Source of the DNA: an uncultured Christensenellaceae bacterium | GTDB taxonomy: Bacteria; Bacillota; Clostridia; Christensenellales; UBA3700 | Direction: 5' to 3' | Assembly: GCA_910587685.1 (NCBI GenBank) | Contig: CAJUMY010000009.1 | Location: 1-64,000, forward strand | DNA length: 64,000 bases | Shown here: positions 7,721-15,200 of the stretch, piece by piece | Numbering within the stretch: position 1 is the first letter of the stretch | Layout: each line of letters opens with the position of its first letter | Program-made: the position numbers and the translations under genes | Notes under the pieces: model-generated | What the model saw: only the letters and a program-made list of their open reading frames with translations | Told to the model about the DNA's origin: nothing | Databases searched by the model: none

Positions 7721-9382
7721 TCACTTATGGCGAGTCAGAACGCTATCGAGATTCTTTCTCGGCGGTATCATGGGAAGCACGAGCTCATCTTCGTCGATAA
7801 CGCACTCGATAAGTACCGGTTTTTTCGTACTAAACGCGGCGTTCATGCACTCTTCGAGCGTTATAGCGTCGTTCGCCCTATATCCCTCTATACCCATCGC
7901 CTTTGCGAGCGCGACGTAATCGGTCTTTCTTCTCAGTTCGGTATTAGAGTATCTCTTATCGTAAAACAGCTTTTGCCACTGTCTTACCATGCCGAGAGTA
8001 TTGTTGTTGAACACGACTATAACTACGGGGATATTTTCGCTCGCGACGGTCGCGATCTCGTTCATATTCATATGAAAACTGCCGTCGCTCGTTATGAGAA
8101 CGCTCCTCTCGCCCGTACCTATCGACGCGCCTATCGCCGCGCCGAGCCCGAACCCCATAGTTCCCAGTCCGCCCGAAGTTATGAAAGTACGCGGATAACG
8201 CACTCCGAAATACATCGTCGTCCACATTTGGTGCTGTCCGACGTCAGTGGTTATTATCTCGCTGTCCGACATGTTTTGACGAAGAGCTTTCAGTATCATT
8301 TCGGGAGTGAGTTTCCCCTCCATAGACATATCGTTACGTCTATCTCGGACGTACTTTCTTATATTATCATTCCACTCTTTATTGTCTTTCCCCTGGATCT
8401 CGCCCGTCATATCCCTTAATATACATCCTATATCTCCGATAATATAATAGTCGGCGTCTATGTTCTTGCCAATCTCGGCAGGATCGATATCTACGTGTAT
8501 TATCTTCTTTTTGTTGGAATAGTCGGATTTGTCGCCCGTAGCCCTGTCTGAAAAACGCGTTCCCACGGCAATGAGCAGATCGCTCTCGCGAAGAACTTTG
8601 TTCGACGCGTACGTTCCGTGCATACCTGCCATTCCGAGGAATCTACCGTTCCTCGAATCTATAGCGCCGAGCCCCATCATACTGGTAATGACGGGAGCGT
8701 CTATCTTTTCCGCGAAGGCAAGAAGCTCCGTCGCCGCGTTAGACGATATAACGCCGCCGCCTGCGTATATACACGGTCTTTTTGACTCTGAGATCAATTC
8801 TTTCGCTATCGAAAACTCCGTCCTGTCGCGTCTGTAATCGCGTTTTACCGCCTTATATTTTCCAAAATACTCCGTCTTTGCTGTCTGTACGTCCTTAGGC
8901 ACGTCTATAAGAACAGGACCGGGGCGTCCGCTCGAGGCTATTTCAAAAGCGTCGTTTAGCACCTTTTCAAGATCTTTGACGTCTTTAACTATATAATTGT
9001 ATTTCGTTATAGGCATAGTGATACCCGCAATATCGACCTCTTGAAAAGAGTCTTTGCCCATAAGCGAAGTCGCGACGTTGCCCGTTATCGCGATAAGCGG
9101 CGCGGAATCGAGAAAAGCCGTCGCAATACCCGTCACGAGATTAGTAGCTCCGGGTCCCGACGTGGCGATGACGACGCCGACCTTTCCCGTCGCTCTCGCG
9201 TATCCGTCCGCGGCGTGACACGCGCCCTCTTCGTGAGACGTAGTTACGTGTCTTATATCCTTTCTCGCCTTGTACAGCTCGTCGTATATGTCTATCACCT
9301 GTCCGCCCGGATAACCGAATACAACGTCCGTTCCGTGGGCTATTAGCGATCTTACTATTATCTCAGCTCCGCTCTTCTTCAT
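7721..9382 (-). CDS. ilvB: Acetolactate synthase large (catalytic) subunit
   Basis: ThDP- and FAD-dependent enzyme that forms acetolactate or acetohydroxybutyrate for valine, leucine and isoleucine. The 553 residues cover the three TPP-enzyme domains: N-terminal Pyr domain with catalytic Glu in 'TSHEEGACHAADGYARATGK', central domain ('GMHGTYASNKVL'), and C-terminal PP domain with ThDP motif starting 'TSDGSFHMNMNE' through 'VVIVVFNNNTLGMVRQWQ'. Start ATG has AAGGAG upstream ('AAGGAGACTCTTATG'). No ilvN regulatory subunit follows; the next gene is cimA. Regulated by the leader-peptide attenuator at 9611-9834. Confidence 0.96.
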   Translation of the reverse strand: MKKSGAEIIVRSLIAHGTDVVFGYPGGQVIDIYDELYKARKDIRHVTTSHEEGACHAADGYARATGKVGVVIATSGPGATNLVTGIATAFLDSAPLIAITGNVATSLMGKDSFQEVDIAGITMPITKYNYIVKDVKDLEKVLNDAFEIASSGRPGPVLIDVPKDVQTAKTEYFGKYKAVKRDYRRDRTEFSIAKELISESKRPCIYAGGGVISSNAATELLAFAEKIDAPVITSMMGLGAIDSRNGRFLGMAGMHGTYASNKVLRESDLLIAVGTRFSDRATGDKSDYSNKKKIIHVDIDPAEIGKNIDADYYIIGDIGCILRDMTGEIQGKDNKEWNDNIRKYVRDRRNDMSMEGKLTPEMILKALRQNMSDSEIITTDVGQHQMWTTMYFGVRYPRTFITSGGLGTMGFGLGAAIGASIGTGERSVLITSDGSFHMNMNEIATVASENIPVVIVVFNNNTLGMVRQWQKLFYDKRYSNTELRRKTDYVALAKAMGIEGYRANDAITLEECMNAAFSTKKPVLIECVIDEDELVLPMIPPRKNLDSVLTRHK

Positions 9383-9610
9383 AAGAGTCTCCTTAAAAGT
9401 ATTCTATATGTATATCGTATTTTTAGTTTTATAACTTGCGTCACAGCTCTATAACGAGCGCTTGACAATACTCTAAAACTTACTTCGCATTACGGTGACA
9501 ATAGCTTCATACGTCTAAAAGCAGTTCATTCAAAACGCGTGATGAATTAAATATATCATTATATCCATTTCTAAACCCGTCTTTCTCGCCGCTTCGCCGT
9601 CGACTAATAT

Positions 9611-9639
9611 AAAAAATCGACCCTACTCAGTAAGGTCGA
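9611..9639 (-). terminator. Attenuator terminator of the ilvB leader
   Basis: On the minus strand a 10-bp stem (TCGACCTTAC / GTAGGGTCGA) with a three-base loop is followed by TTTTTT, 40 bases after the leader-peptide stop and well before ilvB. Its 5' arm ACCTTAC can instead pair with GGTAAGGT at 9667-9674, just after the leader stop codon, giving an antiterminator. Confidence 0.85.
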
Positions 9640-9678
9640 ATCAATCAGCGCAAAATTTATAAATCTACCTTACCGCTT

Positions 9679-9762
9679 TTAGCTCATCGAAAATATGTCC
9701 ACGCCCCTAAGGACGAGAACAAAATTCACGTTTAGCAAATTCAATGCGGTCGAATATTTCAC
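9679..9762 (-). CDS. ilv operon leader peptide (27 aa), rich in Leu/Val/Ile
   Basis: A 27-codon frame begins with GTG, with AAGGAG seven bases upstream, about 38 bases after the predicted transcription start. It encodes 'ALNLLNVNFVLVLRGVDIF' within the peptide; ten of 27 residues are Leu, Val or Ile. The stop codon lies five bases before the segment GGTAAGGT that can pair with the terminator 5' arm. This is the classical layout of ribosome-mediated attenuation: stalling at scarce branched-chain codons leaves that segment free to form an antiterminator, whereas a ribosome at the stop covers it. Too short for usual gene calling; function inferred from composition and position. Confidence 0.85.
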   Translation of the reverse strand: MKYSTALNLLNVNFVLVLRGVDIFSMS

Positions 9763-9805
9763 GTTTTTGCTCCTTGTAATCGCATATAAAGCTATTTTTT
9801 GTAAT

Positions 9806-9834
9806 ATTATACCACTGATCGTCAAATCTGTCAA
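9806..9834 (-). promoter_or_regulatory. Consensus sigma-A promoter of the ilv leader/ilvB
   Basis: TTGACA at 9829-9834 and TATAAT at 9806-9811 on the minus strand, 17 bases apart: a perfect consensus. Transcription would start near 9800. Confidence 0.92.
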
Positions 9835-9954
9835 TACCCAATACGAAATTATTGATATTTTTAACGTATCGCCGCTTAGAGCTATATCAAAAGGATATAT
9901 TTATATATAGCCATAACTAATTATTTTGAAATGAAAAAAATTTTTGTAACGCTA

Positions 9955-9983
9955 TTGACATTCACCCCGAATACTGATAAAAT
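9955..9983 (+). promoter_or_regulatory. Sigma-A promoter of the aromatic leader/aroF1
   Basis: TTGACA at 9955-9960 and TAAAAT at 9978-9983, 17 bases apart, on the plus strand. The start of transcription would be near 9990, about 25 bases before the leader peptide. Divergent from the ilv promoter about 120 bases away. Confidence 0.9.
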
Positions 9984-10015
9984 ATAAACAATAAGTTTGA
10001 GACAAGGAGATTATG

Positions 10016-10099
10016 ATGTACAATATCCTTTCCGACAACTTCTATTACGGCTATTTTTACTTCGGCTATTATTATCCGAAGAGTTTTTGCTGTCTTTAG
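10016..10099 (+). CDS. Aromatic amino acid leader peptide (27 aa), rich in Tyr/Phe
   Basis: A 27-codon frame with AAGGAG six bases before the ATG (another ATG three bases upstream is in frame). It contains 'NFYYGYFYFGYYYP' and ends 'SFCCL'; eight Tyr and four Phe make 12 of 27 residues. The last codons contain TTTGCTGTC (10086-10094), the exact complement of the 5' arm of the downstream terminator. A ribosome stalled on Tyr/Phe codons would leave this segment free to pair with 10138-10146 and prevent termination, whereas a ribosome finishing the peptide covers it. Control of the following DAHP synthase by Tyr and Phe supply is therefore strongly suggested. Confidence 0.9.
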   Translation: MYNILSDNFYYGYFYFGYYYPKSFCCL

Positions 10100-10137
10100 A
10101 AGTTAAGAGGAGTTTCAAATATCAAAACGAAACCGGG

Positions 10138-10169
10138 GACAGCAAACTATGAAGGTTTGCTGTCTTTTT
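10138..10169 (+). terminator. Attenuator terminator of the aroF1 leader
   Basis: Perfect 10-bp stem GACAGCAAAC / GTTTGCTGTC with a seven-base loop followed by TTTTT. Its 3' arm repeats the sequence at the end of the leader peptide gene, so the 5' arm has two mutually exclusive partners. Confidence 0.92.
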
Positions 10170-10191
10170 ATATTAAAAGGAGATATTCATT

Positions 10192-11202
10192 ATGATAATC
10201 ATATTAAAAGAAGGCGTATCCGCAAATGCCGTCGATAACATTCTCGGCAAGATAAAAGACGCAGGACTAAACACGCATATGAGCGTCGGCGCGTCTAAAC
10301 ACATCATCGGAGTGATCGGCGATACGACTAAGATCAACGTCGGTCAGCTCATGACGCAAGAAGGCGTCGAAGATATCAGACGCGTCAGCGAACCGTTCAA
10401 GACCGTCAATAGAAAATTTCACCCGAACGACACTCATATCGCCGTCGGCAACGGCTTTATCGGCGAAGGTTTCTTCTCGGTAATGGCAGGTCCCTGTTCC
10501 GTCGAATCGGAAGAGCAGATAATAGAGATCGCAAAGAGCGTTAAAGCGAGCGGCGCTACCTGTCTTCGCGGCGGAGCTTACAAGCCGAGAACCTCGCCAT
10601 ACGCGTTCCAAGGACTAAAGAGCGAAGGCATCCGTCTGCTACTTGAAGCAAAGAAGATAACGGGACTCCCGATAGTGACGGAAATAATGTCCGCGTCCGT
10701 TCTCGACGACTTCGCCGACGTCGACATCATTCAGGTCGGCGCAAGAAATATGCAGAACTTCGACCTTCTAAGCGAACTCGGTCACTCTAAAAAACCTATT
10801 TTATTAAAGCGCGGACTCTCGAGCACTATGGAAGAGCTCCTTATGAGCGCGGAATACATCGCGTCCGGAGGTAACGAAAATATAATCCTGTGCGAAAGAG
10901 GAATAAGAACGTTCGAGAACTACACAAGAAATACTTTGGATATATCCGCCGTAGCGATGCTCAAGAGGCTCACGCACCTACCGATAATCATAGACCCGTC
11001 GCACGCGACCGGAAAATCCTATCTTGTGTCTCCGCTCGTTAAGAGCGCTATAAGCATAGGCGCGGACGGAGTTATCGTAGAGGTGCATAACAATCCTCCG
11101 ATGGCGCTCTGCGACGGAGCCCAGTCGCTCACGCCTTCGGAATTCGACGAGTTGATGAAAGACGTCAAGCGGAGAGTTGAATTCGAAGGTAAAAAACTAT
11201 AA
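10192..11202 (+). CDS. aroF: 3-deoxy-7-phosphoheptulonate (DAHP) synthase, type I-beta, isozyme 1
   Basis: Condenses phosphoenolpyruvate and erythrose 4-phosphate in the first shikimate step. The 336 residues comprise an N-terminal ferredoxin-like regulatory domain (about 1-65, 'MIIILKEGVSANAVDN'), known in the Thermotoga enzyme to confer Tyr/Phe inhibition, and a TIM barrel with 'MAGPCSVES', 'YKPRTSPYAFQG', 'QVGARNMQNF', 'LLKRG' and 'IDPSHATGKS'. AAAAGGAG lies ten bases before ATG. Expressed behind the Tyr/Phe leader attenuator and followed by tyrA, so it looks like the Tyr/Phe-responsive isozyme. A second copy lies at 18575-19591. Confidence 0.96.
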   Translation: MIIILKEGVSANAVDNILGKIKDAGLNTHMSVGASKHIIGVIGDTTKINVGQLMTQEGVEDIRRVSEPFKTVNRKFHPNDTHIAVGNGFIGEGFFSVMAGPCSVESEEQIIEIAKSVKASGATCLRGGAYKPRTSPYAFQGLKSEGIRLLLEAKKITGLPIVTEIMSASVLDDFADVDIIQVGARNMQNFDLLSELGHSKKPILLKRGLSSTMEELLMSAEYIASGGNENIILCERGIRTFENYTRNTLDISAVAMLKRLTHLPIIIDPSHATGKSYLVSPLVKSAISIGADGVIVEVHNNPPMALCDGAQSLTPSEFDELMKDVKRRVEFEGKKL

Positions 11203-11248
11203 AGCATATCGGCGATCATATCACCAATGCCGTTGTAAAATCCGTTCA

Positions 11249-11333
11249 AACTCTATACTTGCAGTAGACTTATCGTGAATTTGCGCCGTTTAACAGCGCA
11301 ATTAACGCCATTATCTATTGCAAGTATAGAGTT
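11249..11333. repeat. 85-base inverted repeat with nested hairpin
   Basis: Arms AACTCTATACTTGCAGTAG (11249-11267) and its complement at 11315-11333 match at 18 of 19 positions. The interior holds another hairpin, TTGCGC (11281-11286) with GCGCAA (11296-11301). No T run follows, so it is not a simple terminator. It separates aroF1 from tyrA. It could be a small mobile repeat, an RNA-processing structure or a regulatory fold. Confidence 0.7.
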
Positions 11334-11377
11334 AGACGCGTGATAAATAATACAATATAATAAAAAGGAACAATCAG

Positions 11378-12211
11378 ATGAATATAGCTATCATAGGACT
11401 CGGGCTCTTAGGCGGCTCTTACGCAAAAGCGATATCGACGCGTACGAGGCATAGCGTATACGCCCTGACGAGAAACGAAGAAACTATAAACAAAGCCGTT
11501 CATGACAAAGCGATATTAAAAGCGATCGACAAATCGGAGCTTTGCGACATGGACTACGTCATAGTCGCGCTGCCGCCGAACGCTACCGTATCGTTCATAA
11601 AAGAGAATCTTAAACATATGAAAAAAGACGCTATCCTTACCGACGTGGTCGGCGTCAAGACAGCGATCAAAAATGCCGTAGGAGAGCTCGCTAAGAAATA
11701 CGGCGTCAATTACGTAGGCACGCATCCAATGGCAGGACGCGAAGTCTCGGGATACGATAATGCTCTTTCAAGCCTATTCGACAACCGTTCCCTCATAATA
11801 ATGAACGACAACGACGTTAGCGAGGACGTCCTAAAGACGGTCGAAAACCTGAATGCCTCTCTTGGATTTTCAAAAATAGTGTACACTACGTCTGAACATC
11901 ACGACAGAATAATCTCGTACACCTCGCAACTCTGCCACGTTACGTCGAACGCGTACGTGAAAAGTCCGTCGTCGAGAGAACACAGAGGATTTTCGGGCGG
12001 AAGTTTTGAAGACCTTACGCGAGTAGCGTATCTCGACCCGAAACTTTGGATCGAACTATTCTCACTCAATAAGGATAATCTTCTTAAAGAACTGACATTA
12101 TATATCGAAGAACTGAAAAAATATCAAGAAGCTCTTAAACAAAACGACTTTGACGGACTTGAGAAACTCTTAGCTCAAGGGCGGGATATAAAAAAAGAAA
12201 TATCGAAATAA
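11378..12211 (+). CDS. tyrA: Prephenate dehydrogenase
   Basis: NAD(P)-dependent oxidative decarboxylation of prephenate to 4-hydroxyphenylpyruvate, the committed step to tyrosine. The 277 residues begin with a Rossmann motif 'IAIIGLGLLGGSYAKAI'; 'DVVGVKTAI', 'GTHPMAGREVSGYDNA' (with the family His) and 'HHDRIISYTSQLCHV' are all TyrA signatures. No chorismate mutase or ACT domain is attached, so it is the short form. AAAAAGGA lies about eight bases before ATG. It follows aroF1 after the inverted repeat, consistent with a Tyr-linked unit. Confidence 0.95.
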   Translation: MNIAIIGLGLLGGSYAKAISTRTRHSVYALTRNEETINKAVHDKAILKAIDKSELCDMDYVIVALPPNATVSFIKENLKHMKKDAILTDVVGVKTAIKNAVGELAKKYGVNYVGTHPMAGREVSGYDNALSSLFDNRSLIIMNDNDVSEDVLKTVENLNASLGFSKIVYTTSEHHDRIISYTSQLCHVTSNAYVKSPSSREHRGFSGGSFEDLTRVAYLDPKLWIELFSLNKDNLLKELTLYIEELKKYQEALKQNDFDGLEKLLAQGRDIKKEISK

Positions 12212-12282
12212 AAAGTTAAATAGTTAAAGTAACGTATGAAGAAACGTTCAAAGCATAATTACAAATTTAATAAATTACTTGT

Positions 12283-12315
12283 CAAAAGAGACGCCGTTAA
12301 TAGACGTCTCTTTTG
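12283..12315 (+). terminator. Terminator between converging tyrA and aroE-K
   Basis: Perfect 11-bp stem CAAAAGAGACG / CGTCTCTTTTG with an 11-base loop. The symmetrical A and T tracts at the stem base could serve transcripts from either side. Confidence 0.75.
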
Positions 12316-12427
12316 ATATACATAATCTATATCTGCTTTATTTTCATTAAATAATAATATGAAGATTCAACCTCGACAGCTCCCAAATAACAATGCCGGC
12401 ATAGATTATAACAAACTTTGATAAAAC

Positions 12428-13792
12428 TCAATATCCGAATATCGCCTTTACCGTCTCTTCCTCGCCGAAATCGGAATCGACTACGTGATCGGCGACTTCG
12501 CGATACTTTTCGTCGCGTTTCTTATAAAGCTCATAAGCCTTGTCTTCGTCTCTGAAAAGCGGTCTGTCGCTTCCTTTGACTCTTTTCCTGATTATCTCAA
12601 AATCGCAATTTAAGTATATCACGAACGCGTCCGGACTTGTGAGCATATCCTTGTTTTCGCTATTCTCGACTATACCGCCGCCCGTTGAAATAATAATGCC
12701 TTTACCGACGCACTCTTTTAGAGTCTTATGCTCGATATTTCTGAAATATTCTTCGCCGTTTTTATCAAATATACCGCTTATGCTACCGTATTTATTGGCT
12801 ATCACCGCATCGAGATCTACAACCTGCATATCGAGATACCTTCCTATATCCATAGCTATAGTCGTCTTTCCCGATCCCATAAAACCTATGAAGATAATAT
12901 CTTTTTTGCCTGCTTTTTCAAGTTTTTCTTTGAGCATTTTTCCTGCGATACGCAAATGCGTTTCAACGATATTTCTCACGTTTATATTATTTTTAAGAAA
13001 ATGCTTTTCAGCGACTGCTCCTTGTATCACGAGCATCAAAAGACCGTCTCGCGTCTTGATGCCTTTCTCGTCAAGCTGTCTCATGAGTTTAGTACGTCTC
13101 GGATTATATATCAAATCGAAATAGTATTCAATATCCGATATTTTGTCGGCATCTACCGGCGTAGCGTCCGTCTTAGGAGACATTCCGACGGGAGTCGCGT
13201 TGATGACCGCGTGATAGCCTTTTTTGACTGCAACGTCTTTTGTAGCGTATATGCCCGCCGCATCGAGTTCCGCGATAAAAGAATCTATCTTATCTTCGTC
13301 TCTTCCCGTAACAAAAATATTCGCGCCTCTTGCGCTCAGAGCGCACGCGACAGCTTTACTCGCTCCGCCGTAACCTATAATAAGGCAATCTCTATCCTTT
13401 ACGTCTATGCCGTCCATCTCAAGCGTCGCAGAGAATCCGTCGACGTCCGTATTGTATCCCGTAGCTTTACCGTCTTTAACGACTACGGTGTTGACTGCTC
13501 CTATCTTTTTAGCGCTTCCGTCGATGACGTCGAGATACTTCATTATTTCCACTTTATAAGGCACGGTAACGTTAAAACCGTCGAACTTTTCCTTTAATAA
13601 ATCAACGCTATCTTTAAGGTCTTCTACCTGAACGGTCAAATATTCGGCGTCGGTAACGCCTGTCAAACTGAAAAATTCTTTATGTAACGCGCTCGACATG
13701 GAGTGCGCTATGGGATTGCCTATAACGCCGAAACGCTTTGATTTCTTATTCTTATTCGGTATTTTTTTAAGGTCGGTATCCTTATATATCAT
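12428..13792 (-). CDS. aroE-aroK: Bifunctional shikimate dehydrogenase / shikimate kinase
   Basis: One 454-residue frame joins two consecutive shikimate steps. Residues about 20-285 are AroE: 'FGVIGNPIAHSMSSALHKEF' (shikimate site), 'FNVTVPYK' with the catalytic Lys, 'GAVNTVV', 'GYNTDVDGF' and the NADP loop 'IGYGGASKAV'. Residues about 295-454 are AroK: P-loop 'FIGFMGSGKTTIAMDIG', 'VDLD', the 'EEYFRNIEHKTLKE' segment, 'ISTGGGIV' and the lid 'GSDRPLF'. No stop or shift separates them. The gene overlaps the aroA end by four bases (ATGA), so it is translationally coupled as the last gene of the aro operon. Confidence 0.95.
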   Translation of the reverse strand: MIYKDTDLKKIPNKNKKSKRFGVIGNPIAHSMSSALHKEFFSLTGVTDAEYLTVQVEDLKDSVDLLKEKFDGFNVTVPYKVEIMKYLDVIDGSAKKIGAVNTVVVKDGKATGYNTDVDGFSATLEMDGIDVKDRDCLIIGYGGASKAVACALSARGANIFVTGRDEDKIDSFIAELDAAGIYATKDVAVKKGYHAVINATPVGMSPKTDATPVDADKISDIEYYFDLIYNPRRTKLMRQLDEKGIKTRDGLLMLVIQGAVAEKHFLKNNINVRNIVETHLRIAGKMLKEKLEKAGKKDIIFIGFMGSGKTTIAMDIGRYLDMQVVDLDAVIANKYGSISGIFDKNGEEYFRNIEHKTLKECVGKGIIISTGGGIVENSENKDMLTSPDAFVIYLNCDFEIIRKRVKGSDRPLFRDEDKAYELYKKRDEKYREVADHVVDSDFGEEETVKAIFGY

Positions 13793-15066
13793 TCGTGAAG
13801 TCCTCCGAGAATATTATAAAACTCGGGGAAAGATATGTCAACGCATTCGGCGTCGGCTATTACCGTCTCTCCACTCGCGACGAGACTCGCCACAGCCGCA
13901 GACATCGCTATCCTGTGATCTTTGAACGATTCGACCCTTGCTCCCGACAATTCGCCTGTTCCCTCTATTATGAATCCGTCGTCAGTCTTTTCGATCTTAC
14001 CGCCAAGCGCCGTTATCATGCGATAGACGGTATCTATCCTATCAGTCTCCTTGACCTTGAGCTCCGCGGCGTCTTTCACGACGGTAACTCCTTTAGCCAT
14101 ACATGCGAGCACCGCTATTATAGGCAACTCGTCTATGAGCGTAGGTATCTCGTCGCCGCATATGACAGTACCTGAAAGTTCCGACGACCTTACCGTAATA
14201 TCGCCGGCTCTTTCGCCGCCAGACGCATATTCTTCGACGGATATATCGGCGCCCATTCTACGCATGACAGATATTATACCCGCTCGCGTCGGATTGAGCC
14301 CCACGTTCTTGACCGTTATTTCGGAATTCGGAGCAATAGCTCCGGCGACTAAAAAGTACGCTGCCGATGAAATATCGCCCGGGACCCGCACGTCGCGCGC
14401 AACAAGTTTCTCTATAGGGCGTACGGTTATCACGTTGTCCTTCTCTTCGATATCCGCCCCCATACTTTTGAGCATTATCTCGGTATGATCGCGTGATTTC
14501 ACCTTTTCTGTTATCACGCTTTCGCTATCGGCGTAAAGAGAAGCGTATATTATAGCCGACTTTACCTGCGCGGAAGCCATAGGCATATCGTATTCTATAC
14601 CGTGAAGTCTTCTTCCGTATATCTTAAGAGGCAGAAAATTTCCGCCACTCGCTTCGATCCTCGCTCCCATAAGAGAAAGAGGCTCGATCACTCTCTTCAT
14701 AGGACGAAGTCTTAGAGAATCGTCGCCGTCGATCGCGCTTTCAAAACTTTGCGGAGCAAGTATTCCGCTCAACAGTCTTGTAGTCGTTCCCGAATTGCCT
14801 GCGTTCAAAACGCCGTTAAACGCTCTCAGTCCTCGCATACCGCGTCCTCGAACTATCACTTCTTTTCCAAAAACGCTAATGTCGACGCCGAGAGATCTAA
14901 ATATATTGAGAGTAGATATACAGTCCTCTCCCGATAGAAAATTAGTGATCTTAGCGTCGCCGTCCGCTATCGCGTTGGTCATGATAGCTCTATGAGAAAC
15001 AGACTTATCGCCTGCTATATCCACCTCGCCCAAAAGCCTTTTAACGCCTTTCATCACTCTTTCCAT
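13789..15066 (-). CDS. aroA: 3-phosphoshikimate 1-carboxyvinyltransferase (EPSP synthase)
   Basis: Transfers enolpyruvyl from PEP to shikimate 3-phosphate. The 425 residues hold the family signatures 'AGDKSVSHRAIM', 'LNAGNSGTTTRLLSG', 'RPMKRVIEPL', 'SAQVKSAI', 'DISSAAYFLVAGA' and 'KVKETDRI', and the C-terminal 'SFKDHRIAMSAAVA'. The start (MERVMKGVK) has GGAG ten bases upstream; a second Met four codons later is the usual family start. The 134-base gap to pheA holds a stem (CGGCTC / GAGCCG) without a T run and a TATAAT on the minus strand, so an internal promoter is possible but unproven. Confidence 0.97.
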   Translation of the reverse strand: MERVMKGVKRLLGEVDIAGDKSVSHRAIMTNAIADGDAKITNFLSGEDCISTLNIFRSLGVDISVFGKEVIVRGRGMRGLRAFNGVLNAGNSGTTTRLLSGILAPQSFESAIDGDDSLRLRPMKRVIEPLSLMGARIEASGGNFLPLKIYGRRLHGIEYDMPMASAQVKSAIIYASLYADSESVITEKVKSRDHTEIMLKSMGADIEEKDNVITVRPIEKLVARDVRVPGDISSAAYFLVAGAIAPNSEITVKNVGLNPTRAGIISVMRRMGADISVEEYASGGERAGDITVRSSELSGTVICGDEIPTLIDELPIIAVLACMAKGVTVVKDAAELKVKETDRIDTVYRMITALGGKIEKTDDGFIIEGTGELSGARVESFKDHRIAMSAAVASLVASGETVIADAECVDISFPEFYNILGGLHE

Positions 15067-15200
15067 ATCATCTTATCTCCAAAGTATTATTCAAAATATA
15101 GCGTACATATACGTACATTACGGATATTATACTATTTTCGCGCTATGCAGCGGCTCGCTATTATGAGCCGATCCAAATAAAAAATTCTTAGTATTAAAAT

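Noticed and set aside
9695..9910. Plus-strand open frame of about 70 codons opposite the ilv leader
   Set aside because: It lies antisense to the leader peptide and promoter, has no ribosome site and contains no recognisable protein pattern.
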